Shown: positions 18,462-30,620 of the stretch, piece by piece
How positions within the stretch are numbered: position 1 is the stretch's first letter
How the letters are laid out: every line of letters starts with the position of its first letter
Assembly: GCA_029204225.1 (NCBI GenBank)
Contig: CM055098.1
Span: 1,363,106 to 1,427,105, forward strand
Direction: 5' to 3'
Length of the DNA stretch: 64,000 bases
From: Diphasiastrum complanatum
Lineage: Eukaryota > Streptophyta > Lycopodiopsida > Lycopodiales > Lycopodiaceae
Position numbers and translations under genes: made by a program
The notes under the pieces: generated by a model
Told to the model about the DNA's origin: nothing
Database searches by the model: none
The model's input: the letters and a program-made list of their open reading frames with translations, nothing else

Positions 18462-21400
18462 AGAAAAGAGTGCTTTCCCATAGCACATGTGAGAGGCACT
18501 CTCCAATAGCATTTAGCTTCAAAAACCAATTGCATGCAAGTGACATGATTGCCTGCACAGTAAACATCTCACAAGAAATAGTGTTCACATTATGAAATCA
18601 TCACGACTACAAAACAATCTATCAAATATAGTTTTACAATTTTTGCAAGAAAAAACAAATGATTAACAGTATCAAACTGTGAATTCATGCTTCCATAAGT
18701 ATTGTGTCAATAAATGAAAAAGAAAAAACCCTCAATCAACCTTAACATAATACATGTGTGTTAATGTGGGGCGTTCCATTTGATAATGTCACATTAATAT
18801 AGTCATTGACATACAATTCAGGTAATTATTCATCTTATAACATATGAGGGGCCTCATTGATTTGTTTAGACACGCAATGTACATGATCACTAGATAAGTA
18901 ACTTAGAAGCATCTAGACACTAAATAGGTCAAGGACCATCTTGTAGAGTGCCAACCCTAACTGGCTCTTGGAGACTATAAATACTCTCTTTTCATTTGAC
19001 AATTGCTTGATTTAGTTCCTTAACTTTGTTGCAAGAGACTCACCTACAATTCCTTTTTTGATAGTAGGGTCTATCAAATTATTGGGGAGATTGTTAAATA
19101 GTTCTTAGTTTGTGGTCCACTATTGCCTCATGTGTTGCTCAATGTGACATGTTAGTCTCAACTGGTAGCAAAGCATTGTTAGAGATCCAGATTCTACAAT
19201 TTTTAGATCCTCTTTTGATTTGTTTTGTTGTAGGTTTTGGAACTAGGAGAAAACATTATCTTCTGCCAAGTAGCAAGTGTCGGTTGTGCATGGAGCTTTC
19301 CATGTGTCGATGTTTGTATGTATTAGGGTTAAGGAGTGCTCGAGGGGATATAGTGTGAGCCTTGCCAAGCATTCCCTATCTTATTCCTAGGCAGCTATGT
19401 TTGGGAAGAGACTTGCAACAGGACCCTTATGCTTGTTTGTTGATATATGTAATGTTACGAAAGATTAATAAAGAGACAGATCTGCTGCGTGAATTTGGTG
19501 TATTTAGTTTAGGGTTTTTGAGCTTGTGTGCAACATTTGAGTAGTTGCTTTCCAAACTTGTGTGGGGTTTGACATCATTTGCATCTTCAATTAGGGTTTG
19601 TTGGAAGTTTGGAGAGCTAGCGCACTACTATAGGTGATTTGTTGAGTCTTTAGAGCCCATAAGATTGCAGACTGGAGCCCTATGGTGGATTGTGGATCTT
19701 CTGGCAGCTTTTGAGCATTTTTTGCTACTTGACTTGCATATTTTCTTGGCTTTTGTCAAAATCCAGCCTACATAGGATTTGTGAAATTTTTTGTAACTTC
19801 ATCAATACTCAAGTTTTCAGATTTGTCGGTTGCAATAGGCTTCTAGTGGTAGGTCGCTAGTAGGGTAGGACATTTTGCCTTCCAATTTCATCATTAATCA
19901 GCTTCAATATTTTACATGAATTTAATTTTGAAATATTGCTACTTGAAATTTGTGTTTCAAGTTTTATTTTGAATTTTATGATCCGCTATGATTCTTATGA
20001 TTCATGAAGTAACAATTTGGATTTTGACGTTTGGTAGATTAATAGAACAAAGCTCCTCTTGACAAGTCAAGACCAAACCTTTTAAAACCCTTTATTCATA
20101 AACCAACAAGGAAAAATATAGCTGAAAAGTATACAGTACTCATAAAGCACTGTAAAGCAAAACCTATTTCAAGACATCTAGCTGGTACTGCCACCATCCC
20201 ACCACACAAAACCGTGCAAGTTAGCACAGTGAGGAAGACAGGTGTCAACGTTGAATGTAAGTTGTTATCCATGTACAGAATAAGTTCACCAACTTGACAG
20301 CATGCAATACCAACAAAATTATATAGTCCAATCTTCCCTACTAAATATTGCTTATAGCGACAGGCCAAACCATACTCTCACAGTATCAGGGCTTCTGCCA
20401 TTCTGATCAATATATTGGTATTTGTCCTTATCTTTATACTCAATCATTCATTATGTATTGAAATCTAGTTATGCTAGAAAGGTTGCAAATAGCACACAAG
20501 GAGTAGCTAGGATTAGTACAAGAGTATAGGGGCAAATCCATACAAATACTTGTGTCTTACAAAGAACATGTGATGTACAGTGTTCGTAACTCTTGAGCAT
20601 ATCCATGCTTTCCAAGAGCACGCCAGCTATCCTCCTGTTTTATACATCTTAAAACCTAGTCATGTCTTAATTAGAAGTAAAACAATACTTGTGTGCATAT
20701 ATAACTAGTAAAGAGTTTTAACCATAACATTCACAATAGGATTAGGGCAAATCCATGTCGTTCCAATCTCTATGAATGTGATAGCTCTTGCACAAATCCA
20801 TGTGCTTTTAAGAGCATTTAGGTTATCAACCCTTATTATACTAAATATTACCCCAACATATTCTTAGGTTTCAACGGAATTAAGGCAAAAAACGATCATT
20901 TTATGTTACAAAAATGAAGCATGAGCAATGGTTTATGTTGATTATACTCTGCATTATAGGTCTAATGCCTTAATTTATAGCATCATATCTTCTCTATTAC
21001 AATACCAATTCCATTCATAGATTCTGAGACCACATGATTCTTTGCGACTATGCAACCAAAGTACGTTCAAAGCACTAACCTAAATAGTCATCGCAAGGGA
21101 TTCCTGTGAGGAAGTCATGATTTATCTAGAACATAACAGTAAGACAAAGTAGTAGTTGTATATTAAATACACCTATTTTTCAGTTGTTCAAGCAATAGTA
21201 TATTGCATATATTTGCTTGAATATATGAGAACATTCATAGCACAAACTGGAAGTAAATTAGAGTTGGTTCATCACTGCTCCACCAGCGATGGTCTACCAT
21301 ACGACTAACGCATATACAAAAGTCATAAGTATATGTTGAAAGCTAGCACTCCAATGCATTATTAAGGAGGCATTCCATTGCTGTTTAGGCTTCTTCATAT

Positions 21401-21479
21401 GTGCTAAATGCATGCAAGCATTCTCAACCAAAGATGTATGCACATAGTGTGCAATTTTAACATAGTTGGAGCGCACTAC
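18459..21479. other. No recognisable gene
   Basis: Three kilobases of AT-rich sequence on both strands with no frame over 90 codons and no domain I recognise. Undetected exons of a spliced gene cannot be excluded by eye. Confidence 0.4.
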
Positions 21480-21495
21480 CAACGAGCGCTCAACA

Positions 21496-21690
21496 AATCC
21501 GGAAATTATCATACCAATTAAGCCATTCAAAGTGCTGCTAAAAAACAGCCTATCATATCAATCTGTGGGTCGTGCTCCAAAAGCATCATTCAATCCGGAA
21601 ATCAGCATACTAATTAAGCCACACAAAGTGTTGCTAAAAAACTGCAGATTATATATATATATATATATATATGTGGGTCGCGCTCCAGCG
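21496..21690 (+). repeat. Imperfect tandem duplication with AT expansion
   Basis: Two adjacent copies of a unit of about 90 bp start ATCCGGAAAT (21496 and 21595) and end GTGGGTCGTGCTCC / GTGGGTCGCGCTCC. In the second copy the TATCATATCAAT segment is replaced by an (AT)n run at about 21650-21672. Confidence 0.75.
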
Positions 21691-21875
21691 CTAGTATCCT
21701 CCCGCAAATTGTAACAAAAAATATATTATCTTAACCTACTGTAGATATGGTGAACTACAAAGCAGAAATAAGCATGAGGAACATAGCAAAAGATCTACCA
21801 AGAAATGTTAAGTCGTTGAATTCCAACAAGTAGATGGGTGCCACTGATCGAGCCTCCTTCGAAGAAAGGAGAGAG

Positions 21876-21920
21876 GAAGAAGAAGGAGAAGAAGAAGAAG
21901 AAGAAGAAGAAGAAGAAGAG
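21876..21920 (+). repeat. (GAA)n microsatellite
   Basis: A GAA/AGA trinucleotide run with one or two interruptions. On the minus strand it reads as a poly-Ser artefact. Confidence 0.85.
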
Positions 21921-22779
21921 TTGTGGAAGTGTAGACAATGGACATAAGTCACTCTTATATAGGTTTCACCCCTTCTCTTCCCGTAAGAGATGAGGTTAAG
22001 CAAAGCTATCCAACAGATAACTTGTGAAGTAAGTAATTGCTTTCATCGTAGGATATTTTAGGATAGATCTTGACCGTCCACAACAAAAGTGAAGTTCGAA
22101 GGGATATTCTATGGGACCAATATTAAGTGCGAGACCACTGTTCCACAAGAGAATTAATTGCAACCCAGCATAGCAAATATTGATAAATGTCGTAAAACGT
22201 AATTAGGTACCATCCATGAGAGAGAGAGACAGAGAGAGCATACTTATTACTTACTAAAACCCTAGACTCCAGAGGAAACAGTTACAAATAAGCAAGAAAC
22301 ATAAACTACAGGTTACAAGAATCACACTAGAGTAGAATAAATAACCAAGATGGTGAATTGTGATACATCATTGTGGGGAGATGCAAGGAATCAGGATAAT
22401 AAAAATCGTTAACATATGGGACTCAAGAGGAAATGGGGGCCCAAGATAACAAAAGTTGTTGAAATGGATTTTGGAAAATGATAGTAGATAGTAGATACAA
22501 TCCAAGGTTTCCAAGAACAATTTAAATCAGCAATTCAAACTAGCCAATTTGTCCATTTGACTCAACAAAGAATCATCCCAGTCTCGAAACTCCCAGCTAG
22601 GGCCCCCAAATTCAAGTAGTAAAATTGTTTTAAAGGTTGGTTTTTTGGTATTTACTATTGGCCTTTTGTTCAAAAACACTAAATAGTAAAAGAAAGAAAT
22701 CTGGTTTGATCTGATTTGAATTCATTTACAGCATAACTATGCATTCTGAAATGTAATGTAGGCTATCTCGTTACGGCTT
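21921..22779. other. No recognisable gene
   Basis: Spacer without coding signal. A short GA-rich patch occurs near 22218-22240. Confidence 0.4.
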
Positions 22780-22945
22780 CTTGGAACCATAGAATTAATG
22801 AACCGTGGGCAGTTCACCACGGTTCTGAGAACCGTACGGTTTTCAAAGTTTTTTGGCCAGAACCGTGGTGAACCGTGTAGTTATTAATTAATAAATTATT
22901 TTTTTATTTTTTTTTTAGTTCATTTTTTATCAAACATTAATGATC

Positions 22946-23882
22946 CATAGAATTTATGAATTGTGCACGGTTCACCACGGTTCTGAGAACCGTACGGTTC
23001 TCAAAAAAATTTGGGGGGACCGTGGTGAACCATACAATTAATTAATTTTTTTTTTTTTGGTTTCCCACCCCCAAAAATAGCCCAAAAAAATGCCAAAAAA
23101 ATTAGGGAGTGGGTAAAGATTAGTACAGTAGCATCATAGAACCCACGGTTCTCAGAACCGTGGGTCCTGGGAACCGTGGGGTGAACCATACCACGGTTCA
23201 TGAACCGTGATACGGTTGGTTCCTCTATTTAATTAATTAATTAATTACCAAATTCACAGCACAGATGAATTTATAGATTTCACAGATGATACAGATTTGA
23301 CAGATTTCACATGATGTACAGATGATTGACAGATGATACAGATGATTTGACAGATGTGAAATCATCTAAAATCATTACTGATTTCACAGATTTCACATGA
23401 TGTACAAATGATTTGACAGATGATACAGATGATTTCACAAATTATTGACAGATTTCACAGATTTTTTTGGCCCTTTTTTTGCATATTTTTGGGTTTTTTT
23501 CGGGGGGGAAACTAAAAAAAAATAATTAATTAATCAGTACGGTTCACCACGGTTCTGGGCAAAAAAATTTAAGAACCGTACGGTTCACTGTACGGTTCTC
23601 AGAACCGTGGTGAAGCGATAACGGTTCATTGATTCTATGAGTAGCATACAATAGCAAACAAAGTGCAGTAGCCAAAAATAGCAAACAAAGTACAGTAGCC
23701 AAAAAAATACCCGAAATCTGTGAAATGAGGACCAAAAGTGCCTTGGGAGGGGTTTTGGGGGGAAATGGGTAGTTAATTAATTAATTAATTAGATAGAGGA
23801 TCCGTACCACGGTTCATGAATCGTGGTACGGTTCATCCCACAGTTCCCAAAACCCACGGTTCTGAGAACCGTGGGTTCTATG
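22946..23882 (+). mobile_element. Middle nested MITE-like element
   Basis: Left end CATAGAATTTATGAATTG (22946), right end ACCGTGGGTTCTATG (to 23882). The left end resembles 22788 and the right end resembles 23998. Flanks carry CATTAATGATC on the left and CATTAATC on the right, an 8-bp duplication if the left copy gained three bases; this boundary is less certain than the other two. Confidence 0.55.
23135..23639 (-). mobile_element. Innermost nested MITE-like element
   Basis: The exact 8-bp direct repeat AGTAGCAT flanks it (23127-23134 and 23640-23647). Its ends are CATAGAACCCACGG and ...CGGTTCATTGATTCTATG, that is, the right and left ends of the outer element swapped, so it lies in opposite orientation. 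The interior (23250-23460) is a run of CAGATGATACAGAT-type short repeats. No coding frame. Confidence 0.75.
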
Positions 23883-24006
23883 CATTAATCAAACATTAAT
23901 TAATTATTTATTTATTTATTTATTTATGATGAACCGTACCACGGTTCATGAACCATGGCACGGTTCACCCCACGGTTCTGAGAACCGTGGGTACTATGCT
24001 TGGAAC

Positions 24007-24669
24007 ATGCATCAATTTCTTTTTTTGGTTGTTTTATAGAACAACAAGATTTTGGGTGTTTATTGCAATAAATCACACTGTAAAATTTTGTAGGCTGTAA
24101 AATCACCCGTTGTTTTTTGTTTTGTTTTTTAGTATTCTCTGGTTTCTTTTAATTTCAGCAAATAAAAAATGTTTTGGAACATCATTGTTCCACTACAATT
24201 ATGGTTCACAATAAGAGCCTAGCCCGCCCGATTCGAGTCGGTTTGGACTGAACATTTCGGCCTGATTCAATGCAGCTGAAAACTATGAGTCCTTGTTCTA
24301 CTTGTGATCAGGCTTAATCTTGTGAGTGGCTATGGTAGAATGGAATGTCATAGCTAGGAGCCTAATAATAGATGATATTGCAGTCCCTATTGCTTGGGGG
24401 TGAGCATTACGACAATGTCTATGCTCATTTGGTTGGGCTGGAATGACCTATGCCTAGCTCTATATAATTTTTAATTCTCTAGCTGGTGCTGTGGGAGTCT
24501 TTACAAATTAACCTCAAACTTATATGAGACTCGTGAAAACCTTTTGAGAAGCTAAGATTATAGGACAATGGAGCACAACGTCAATCTAGAGAGTAGAATC
24601 CTCAAGGTTCGAGGTTCGAGGGAGCATCCTAAGCCCCCAACCGCGCTCTTTATAAATAGGCTTTTATAA
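24007..24669. other. No recognisable gene
   Basis: Spacer between MITE-like copies; no conserved frame or repeat seen. Confidence 0.4.
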
Positions 24670-24677
24670 TCATAAAG

Positions 24678-25018
24678 CATAGAATCAATGAACCGTTAAC
24701 GGTTCAGTACGGTTCTGAGAACCGTACAGTGAACCGTACGGTTCTCAAAACATTTATGCAGGAACCCTGTGAACCGTGGAGGTAATTAATTGATTAATTT
24801 TTTTTTTTGGTCCCACCCCCAAAAACAGCCCAAAAAATCCTTAAAAATTTTTCAGAAAAAGCAGATTTGTAGGGAGTTTAGATTATTTACTTCAAATTAT
24901 TTAATGGCCTTGGTTTTTTTAGTAGCCACCCCCAAAAACAGCCAAAAAAAAAAAGGCCCTCTCTCTCAACCTCTACCACAAAAAATGAGAAATGAGGGTC
25001 AAAAACGAGCTATGAGGG
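24678..25018 (+). mobile_element. Fourth copy of the palindromic MITE-like family
   Basis: The left end CATAGAATCAATGAACCGT matches the family. The 8-mer TCATAAAG precedes it (24670-24677) and recurs exactly at 25019-25026. The right terminus (CTATGAGGG) differs from the other copies, so the right boundary is provisional. The left 130 bases match 22946-23080 well. Confidence 0.55.
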
Positions 25019-25026
25019 TCATAAAG

Positions 25027-28000
25027 GAATCATCTAGAACAAGTGACTTGCGTGACTTTGTTAAAAGAGGAAACATTCCTTTGAGAGTAAAACGATAGAA
25101 TTACCTATGCTTCCAACTTTTTATTGGTTTTAGTATGTCGATAGGAGGCTAGATCCATGAAGAACTAGTTGGCTACGGTGTAGAAATTTTCTTTACCCTT
25201 CACTCAAGATAGTTCATCATGAATATCCACACAAGGTCATAGTTCGTGCGCAATTCAAATCAAGGAGATTTGAACGAATAGAAAATTTGCTTTAGAGGTT
25301 CAAAATGAGCTCTTGCCAAACACTTAAAAAATCCTAACAAAAATCAAAATTTTGAAAAAGAAGTGGGAGTACGTGGGCAAATTTTGAGATTTCGAAAAAG
25401 TTAAACACAAAAAATTAGTTTGGAACTATGCTCAAGGTGTATGTGAATTCATCTTACACGGAGTGATACTAGTTGATTACAGATAGTGCCCAAACGACAT
25501 AAGGCCATTTTGACTTGCACAAAAGTGTCGTGCATGATGAGTCCAACAACAGAAGGCAATCCATTGTCTACAGCTCTGTTATCAGCAGAAAGATACCAAC
25601 GCTAATAAAAACCCAGCATCTGCTTGCAAAATGTATAACGTCTACGCTTCCCATGTGGTGTGACTCACATTTCCTCTCCAGGCCTGTGGATTGAGAGGAA
25701 GAGGTGGAAATGGGAAGACAAAGGACCTGTACTGTTAAATTCAGTGGTCTACCATGATCAAAACAAAGGTATTGTGCTTAGAAATAGTTTGATCACAGTA
25801 ATAATGGGTCAGACATGGGTAGCAGGTACTGCACACCATATAACTATTAATTTTGAAACACGAAACATATTACGTTTCAGCAACATGGATCAATTCTCAG
25901 AGTTTCAAAGGAGGCTAAATATACCTCAATATATACAAGTTACAGAGTTGTTGTGAAAACAATATGACGAAGAACGTATTATTACCTCTGGATTATGCAA
26001 AAGTGATATTCAATAATCAAATCACGCAATTCAGCATAGATCATCAGCAAATATTTAAATCATAATCGACACTTAAGAACTACGTCATCAATAAATATAA
26101 GTCATATTAACATATTTGAGCTATGTGATCAATAAATACAGGTCATAGTAGAGTTGGCAAAACAGAAACTGCATGAGAATAGTCAGCTACCTTATTGATA
26201 TGCATAAAAATCAAAGTTTACAGCACCACTTGTAAAGAAAAACGTATTACTGCCACCTCCGGATCTTGCAAAACTGGAAATCGATAGTCGGATCCTGTAA
26301 TTCAGGCTTTACTTTGAACTGGGCACCAACAATTTGGAGCTTCCTGTCGACTGGAGCTATCGCAAAAACCCTTCTCTGCGTCTGTTTTTCTTTTTTCTCG
26401 AGCTCTCTGCTTTGCCATACGACTGTTCAACTATGATCACAGCAACAGCCCGTCACTCTTCATTTTGAAAGAGAACAATGGTTTTGGGTGCAAGAGAGCA
26501 AAGTTGCATTTTCTGAAGCAATGGTGCGAGGGAACCTTTAAGCAGACGGTTTTAAGAAAATCAGGGCGTCATGACGAAAAGGGAGATGAGCCTTCCATGA
26601 CGAAAAGGGAGGAAGGGCAAGGGCGGGGAAGAGAGAGACATTAAAAGAACAAGGCGCGCCAAAACATTTTTGTGATTCATTCAAATACAAAACTAAACTG
26701 AAAAGCATAGTTATTACCTTAAAGAAGAGAAATTCACGATCTTAATAGAGTGTCACCAAACTCATATGAGGATATGATTCTATTGTAAGGCATAGAAGTG
26801 AATTATAGTCTTATCCACATCATATTGAGATGTACATAGAAAGAGCCAAAAAAATTCTTGCCAAAACAAAAGAGTGGGGTTTTCTTTTTTGAGACTGAAT
26901 TCATTAATTATGTGTTCAAGAAAGCGCATTCAAGAGGTATAAAAAAACTCAGATTGATAATGAGGATATGTAGAATTAGACGACGACCATACCACAACAA
27001 AGGCTCCATGACTATTGTTTGGATTAAAATCAGATGAATAATGGAGATGGAATGTTAATATTCGGATAGATGGTAAATTGTATTCACTATGTCCATTCAT
27101 GAATATATTTACTCACTTTCATGATGGCTCTATTATGTGAACAAGTTTTTTTGAATCTTTGGACTTAATTTTCTCTTCATGTCTTTTACGTATCTGCACA
27201 AACATACAATGTTCAGTGTGAAGGATTTCAGATCATTCAAGATCTAATCCATGTCCACGATCCAATAAGGAGCAAACCAACAATCATGCCAAAGTAGAAA
27301 AATCAACATCTACATACAAAATGAGATGCAAACTCTAAGAGATACTGATCATGAACCAAAACATAAAATATGTTTACTGTCCGTACAATTAAGTACCCTA
27401 TTGTATTTCACACGTATGGAACCGAAAATAGCAATAAATGATCATCTACACATAGAATTGCAAGATAACATCATGAGAGTGCACCAATGAGTAGTAGAAT
27501 GATGAAATAAGAGAGAGAAGAGAGAAGATGTGTCTCTCCTTTTATAACAGGTCCAAATCCTATTTGGCCACTTGGCTTTCCCTCCAAAATGTAAACCCTA
27601 CTATTTTTGGGTCTAGATTCAATGTACCCAAAGTTCAAATTTGAATCTCTCTCAAACTCGACTACCAACTTTCTCACACTTTCGGAAAGTGTTTATGAAT
27701 GTATTTTAAACTAATATAACTTCAAAAAGTTTTTCTCTAAGTCTAAAATGAGTTTTGGCCTCATATTAACAATTTACCAAAATATGACTAAACTTGTTGA
27801 AATCTCTCACATTCAACAGTACAATTAGTTTTCATGTTGATCTTGAGAGACGTTGTGTATGGTTCAAGAAAAGGAATTTAGTTTATCTTGCAAATTGTTT
27901 AGTCTTTTGACTGCAGTTCTTTTTTAGTTTTCTAAACCTTGGAATTTGATTAAACCAAGTTCTTTTGGATTTTAGGTGATTGAAATTTGTTTTAAATTAC

Positions 28001-29294
28001 TTGGAGTTTAGTTATTGGATTTTTATAGTTATTGGAGCTTTACTTGTTTTTGTTGAGCTCGTATCGTCCCCTCCTCCCTCTGTACCTGCACAACTCCAAT
28101 AGTTGGAGTGGAGATTGAGGTACATACAAGGGAGTCGAGGCGAATGGAACTTAAGTCAAATTTAATTGATTTGGAATCCTTTTGCCATGTACCATCTTTG
28201 GAACTTCCACTTTGAAGTTAACTTCTAGAAGGGACAAATGGGGCTTTTCTTAAGCCCAACTTGTCCTTTTTGCATGGAAGGAGAGGGAAGAGCCTGGAGG
28301 AGGGGGTTAAAGGAAAGTACATTCACTTTCCCTCACCCAACTTTTCCGGGTTCAAGTTGAGTCTCCATTAGCTCAAGGTTGTGTATATTCTTGTTTCTTG
28401 AGCTATATTTCATAGTTTTTTTAAGGTTTTCACATCGTTGCTCTCTGTTTTGCCTCTAGTTTTTTTGCTACCCTCTCTTTTTCCATGGACTCTCCTATGG
28501 AGGCAACCCAAGTTCCAAGCCCTATAGGGGTCGATATGGAGGAGACACCTTAAATAAAAGGGACCAATCGTATGTCAAGATTCACATGGGCCAATCATAA
28601 GTAGCCCTTCATTTAACACTTAACAATCAAATGTGAAATGGAGTTGGTCGTCAACTCACTTGCCAAGATTTCAAAAATGGGTGGCAAGTGAAAGGGCCGG
28701 CAAAGGGACTTGTCCATAATCTGAAACCACCCTTAATTTCATGAGATAAAAAATCCACAAGGTTTGCTTATGGAATATTATGGGATATTATCCCACTCCC
28801 CCTGGAAGCCACATAGCTCATGGCACTCCAATTAACAAAGAATGTATGGCATGGGTGCATTGGGCTCAAACCCTAGACATGCCTCCAACGTACAAGGGTC
28901 CTGCAGCTCCATAGCTGATCTCAAAACCCAGCGCTCGCTTCCCTTCCCATCGTCATATTCAACGCATGTGCCCCTGCTCTTGCCATCTCTACCTAACTAA
29001 AACATCATCAACAAGGATTCACTGTTGATCCCAAACATTATAACATAGCAACTCAACATGCAAATTAATTCAACTCATTCATATCCACCACATTAGCTTT
29101 AGCGCCACAATGTCCAAATCACAAGGTGCTCAAGTGTGGAGCATTCCAAGAATAATGTACTACTTTGAATTCTCAACTTCAAATGAATACAAAAGAATAT
29201 GTGCTGGTGAAGTGACTGCAATGTAAATGAAGCTGCTATAGATGATGGAACATTTTACTAGCTGAAGCTAAGTCGGGTTCTTGTGCTGCTGCTA
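25027..29294. other. No recognisable gene
   Basis: Four kilobases of AT-rich spacer. The stretch 27440-27829 has features of an LTR in minus orientation (it ends TTCAACA and has short GA runs), but no mate, PBS or polypurine tract was found. The esterase terminator region is expected just below 29295. Confidence 0.35.
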
Positions 29295-30323
29295 TCAGGC
29301 AAGTGACAGGAAAATTTTCAATTTTGTATAGGCGTTCTCCATGTCACCCTCCACTTCTGGAAAATTTATTGCATGATCCTTTTCTGGATACTCCAGCACT
29401 GTCACTCCATGCCCACCTCTTTTCAATGCTTCTACATATTGTATGGCTCGGTCATAGTATGGATCCCTGCCACCCAGAATCAGAAGAGACGGAGGAAGCT
29501 GGAACAAGGCCAGATCAGGAGCATCTGAACTGCTAAAGTCGGCGTAACGATGGCTCCTATCAGCCCCAACAGGCAGCGAGAATGCCCAGAAATCATCAGA
29601 GAGTTTCATCTGTAATACTCCATCAACGTATGTATTGCCAAATTTGAGCTCAGAATATGTCCTTTCCAATCCCCCAAAGAATGGAACCTCCAGTATAAGG
29701 CCGCGGATTTGGAGCGGAAACATGTCTTCCGTGGAGCACCTAAGTGCAATATGATGCACCATAGTAGCACCAGAGCTCTGTCCCATCAGAAAACACTGCT
29801 GATAATCTCCATAAGCAGCCAGCCATGGTTCTTTTTCAGAAGCGGCTTTTCCTTTGGCAGCTTGGAGCTGCAGCCACTTCAAGGCAGAGAAGGCGTCATC
29901 AAAAGCTGCAGGCAGGCGGTGCTCCGGAGCCAACCTGTAGTCCACGGATACAACGATCACATTCAGCTTTGCGCTCATTTTACAACAAATGTCATGCGCA
30001 AAGGAAGAAGCTGCACTGGCCACTATAAATCCACCTCCATGGAAGTACACAACGATGGGCAAACAACCATCCTCATTCGATTCCCCGCATATCTGAGAAC
30101 TACACTTTGCACTCTGGGGAAGATAAATCCGAACCCATATGCCAGTGATGCTGTCGATCATCACATCCTTTGAGACAGCTCCATGCACAGCCCAATCTGG
30201 ATCTGCAGATGCTGTGGGGAAGACCTGATCATGTGCTGATCTATCTACTGAGCCATCAGCATAGATCCTTACCCCAGGAATTTCACAAATCAATTCATGG
30301 GCAAGAGGCTTGGTGTCCACCAT
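29295..30323 (-). CDS. Carboxylesterase, plant CXE / HSL-like alpha/beta-hydrolase
   Basis: An intronless 342-residue protein. The start is the ATG at 30323, preceded in frame by TAG. It belongs to the plant carboxylesterase (CXE) branch of the hormone-sensitive-lipase-like alpha/beta-hydrolases, the family that also gave rise to the GID1 gibberellin receptor. Visible: oxyanion-hole motif HGGGF (residues 95-99); VDYRLAPEHRLPAAFDD (128-144); nucleophile elbow GQSSGA with Ser183; Asp287 in ILGGRDPYYD; His317 in EKDHAINF. The triad Ser-Asp-His is thus complete, so it should hydrolyse small esters; GID1 receptors have lost the His. The residue before the Ser is Gln where most relatives have Asp (GDSSGG), and the following GGN is GAT. 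There is no signal peptide or membrane segment, so it is probably cytosolic. The substrate cannot be told. Length is normal for the family (310-350). It is the only intact host gene seen, isolated among repeats. Confidence 0.9.
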   Translation of the reverse strand: MVDTKPLAHELICEIPGVRIYADGSVDRSAHDQVFPTASADPDWAVHGAVSKDVMIDSITGIWVRIYLPQSAKCSSQICGESNEDGCLPIVVYFHGGGFIVASAASSFAHDICCKMSAKLNVIVVSVDYRLAPEHRLPAAFDDAFSALKWLQLQAAKGKAASEKEPWLAAYGDYQQCFLMGQSSGATMVHHIALRCSTEDMFPLQIRGLILEVPFFGGLERTYSELKFGNTYVDGVLQMKLSDDFWAFSLPVGADRSHRYADFSSSDAPDLALFQLPPSLLILGGRDPYYDRAIQYVEALKRGGHGVTVLEYPEKDHAINFPEVEGDMENAYTKLKIFLSLA

Positions 30324-30620
30324 CTCTGCCTTCACTGTCTATGCAGTGCACTCAAACAGATGCTTTTTGGTGCTTACTTCTATTATTTGCAAAAAAAAAG
30401 TCTTGATCAAAGACACAAATCACAATCCAATGTCTCTCTTGCCACCATTTCTTAGGTTTTGGCAAGTGAGATGGTGAGATGGAGTGTAGTATGGCACGTG
30501 ATATGCGTGCCTCTGGGTATGGAGATAGAACTACGAGATGCCCCAACAAAAAATGCTCATCTTCAAGGTCTTCATTTTTTGAGAGCAATTTTTAGATTCG
30601 AGCACTGTAACTACAACTGG
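30324..30620 (-). promoter_or_regulatory. Presumed 5' flank of the carboxylesterase
   Basis: Region upstream of the esterase ATG. A clear TATA box with correct spacing could not be fixed by eye; TATTATTTGCAA-like AT-rich sequence lies about 50-80 bases upstream (30378-30400). Placement as a promoter rests on position only. Confidence 0.3.

Larger units (their letters stand above)
22788..23998 (+). mobile_element. Outer palindromic MITE-like element (hAT-type duplication)
   Basis: Bounded by the 8-bp direct repeat CTTGGAAC (22780-22787 and 23999-24006). Its ends are CATAGAATTAATGAACCGT and, in reverse complement, CATAGTACCCACGG, so only CATAG is shared at the tip. Both ends are packed with ACGGTT/AACCGT palindromes such as GGTTCTGAGAACC. 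It has no coding frame. An 8-bp duplication is typical of hAT transposases; the assignment to hAT is inference. Two further copies of the family lie inside it. Confidence 0.7.

Noticed and set aside
18239-18535. Arg-Glu repeat protein frame
   Set aside because: Translation of the (TC)44 microsatellite.
24600-24640. GGTTCGAGGTTCGAGG as a tRNA/SINE B box
   Set aside because: No A box at the right distance and no fold; probably a chance direct repeat.
22780-25026. CRISPR-like array of ACGGTT repeats
   Set aside because: Repeats are palindromic, irregular in spacing and orientation, in plant DNA, and bounded by target duplications; they fit MITE-like elements.
25660-25956. 98-codon plus-strand frame as a small gene
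   Set aside because: No motif, no supporting context; length is within chance in this AT-rich spacer.
27440-27829. Solo LTR in minus orientation
   Set aside because: The terminus and GA-rich patches resemble an LTR, but there is no second end, target duplication or match elsewhere in the window.
29295-30323. Carboxylesterase as a GID1 gibberellin receptor
   Set aside because: The catalytic His317 is retained and the GID1-type N-terminal lid is not evident.
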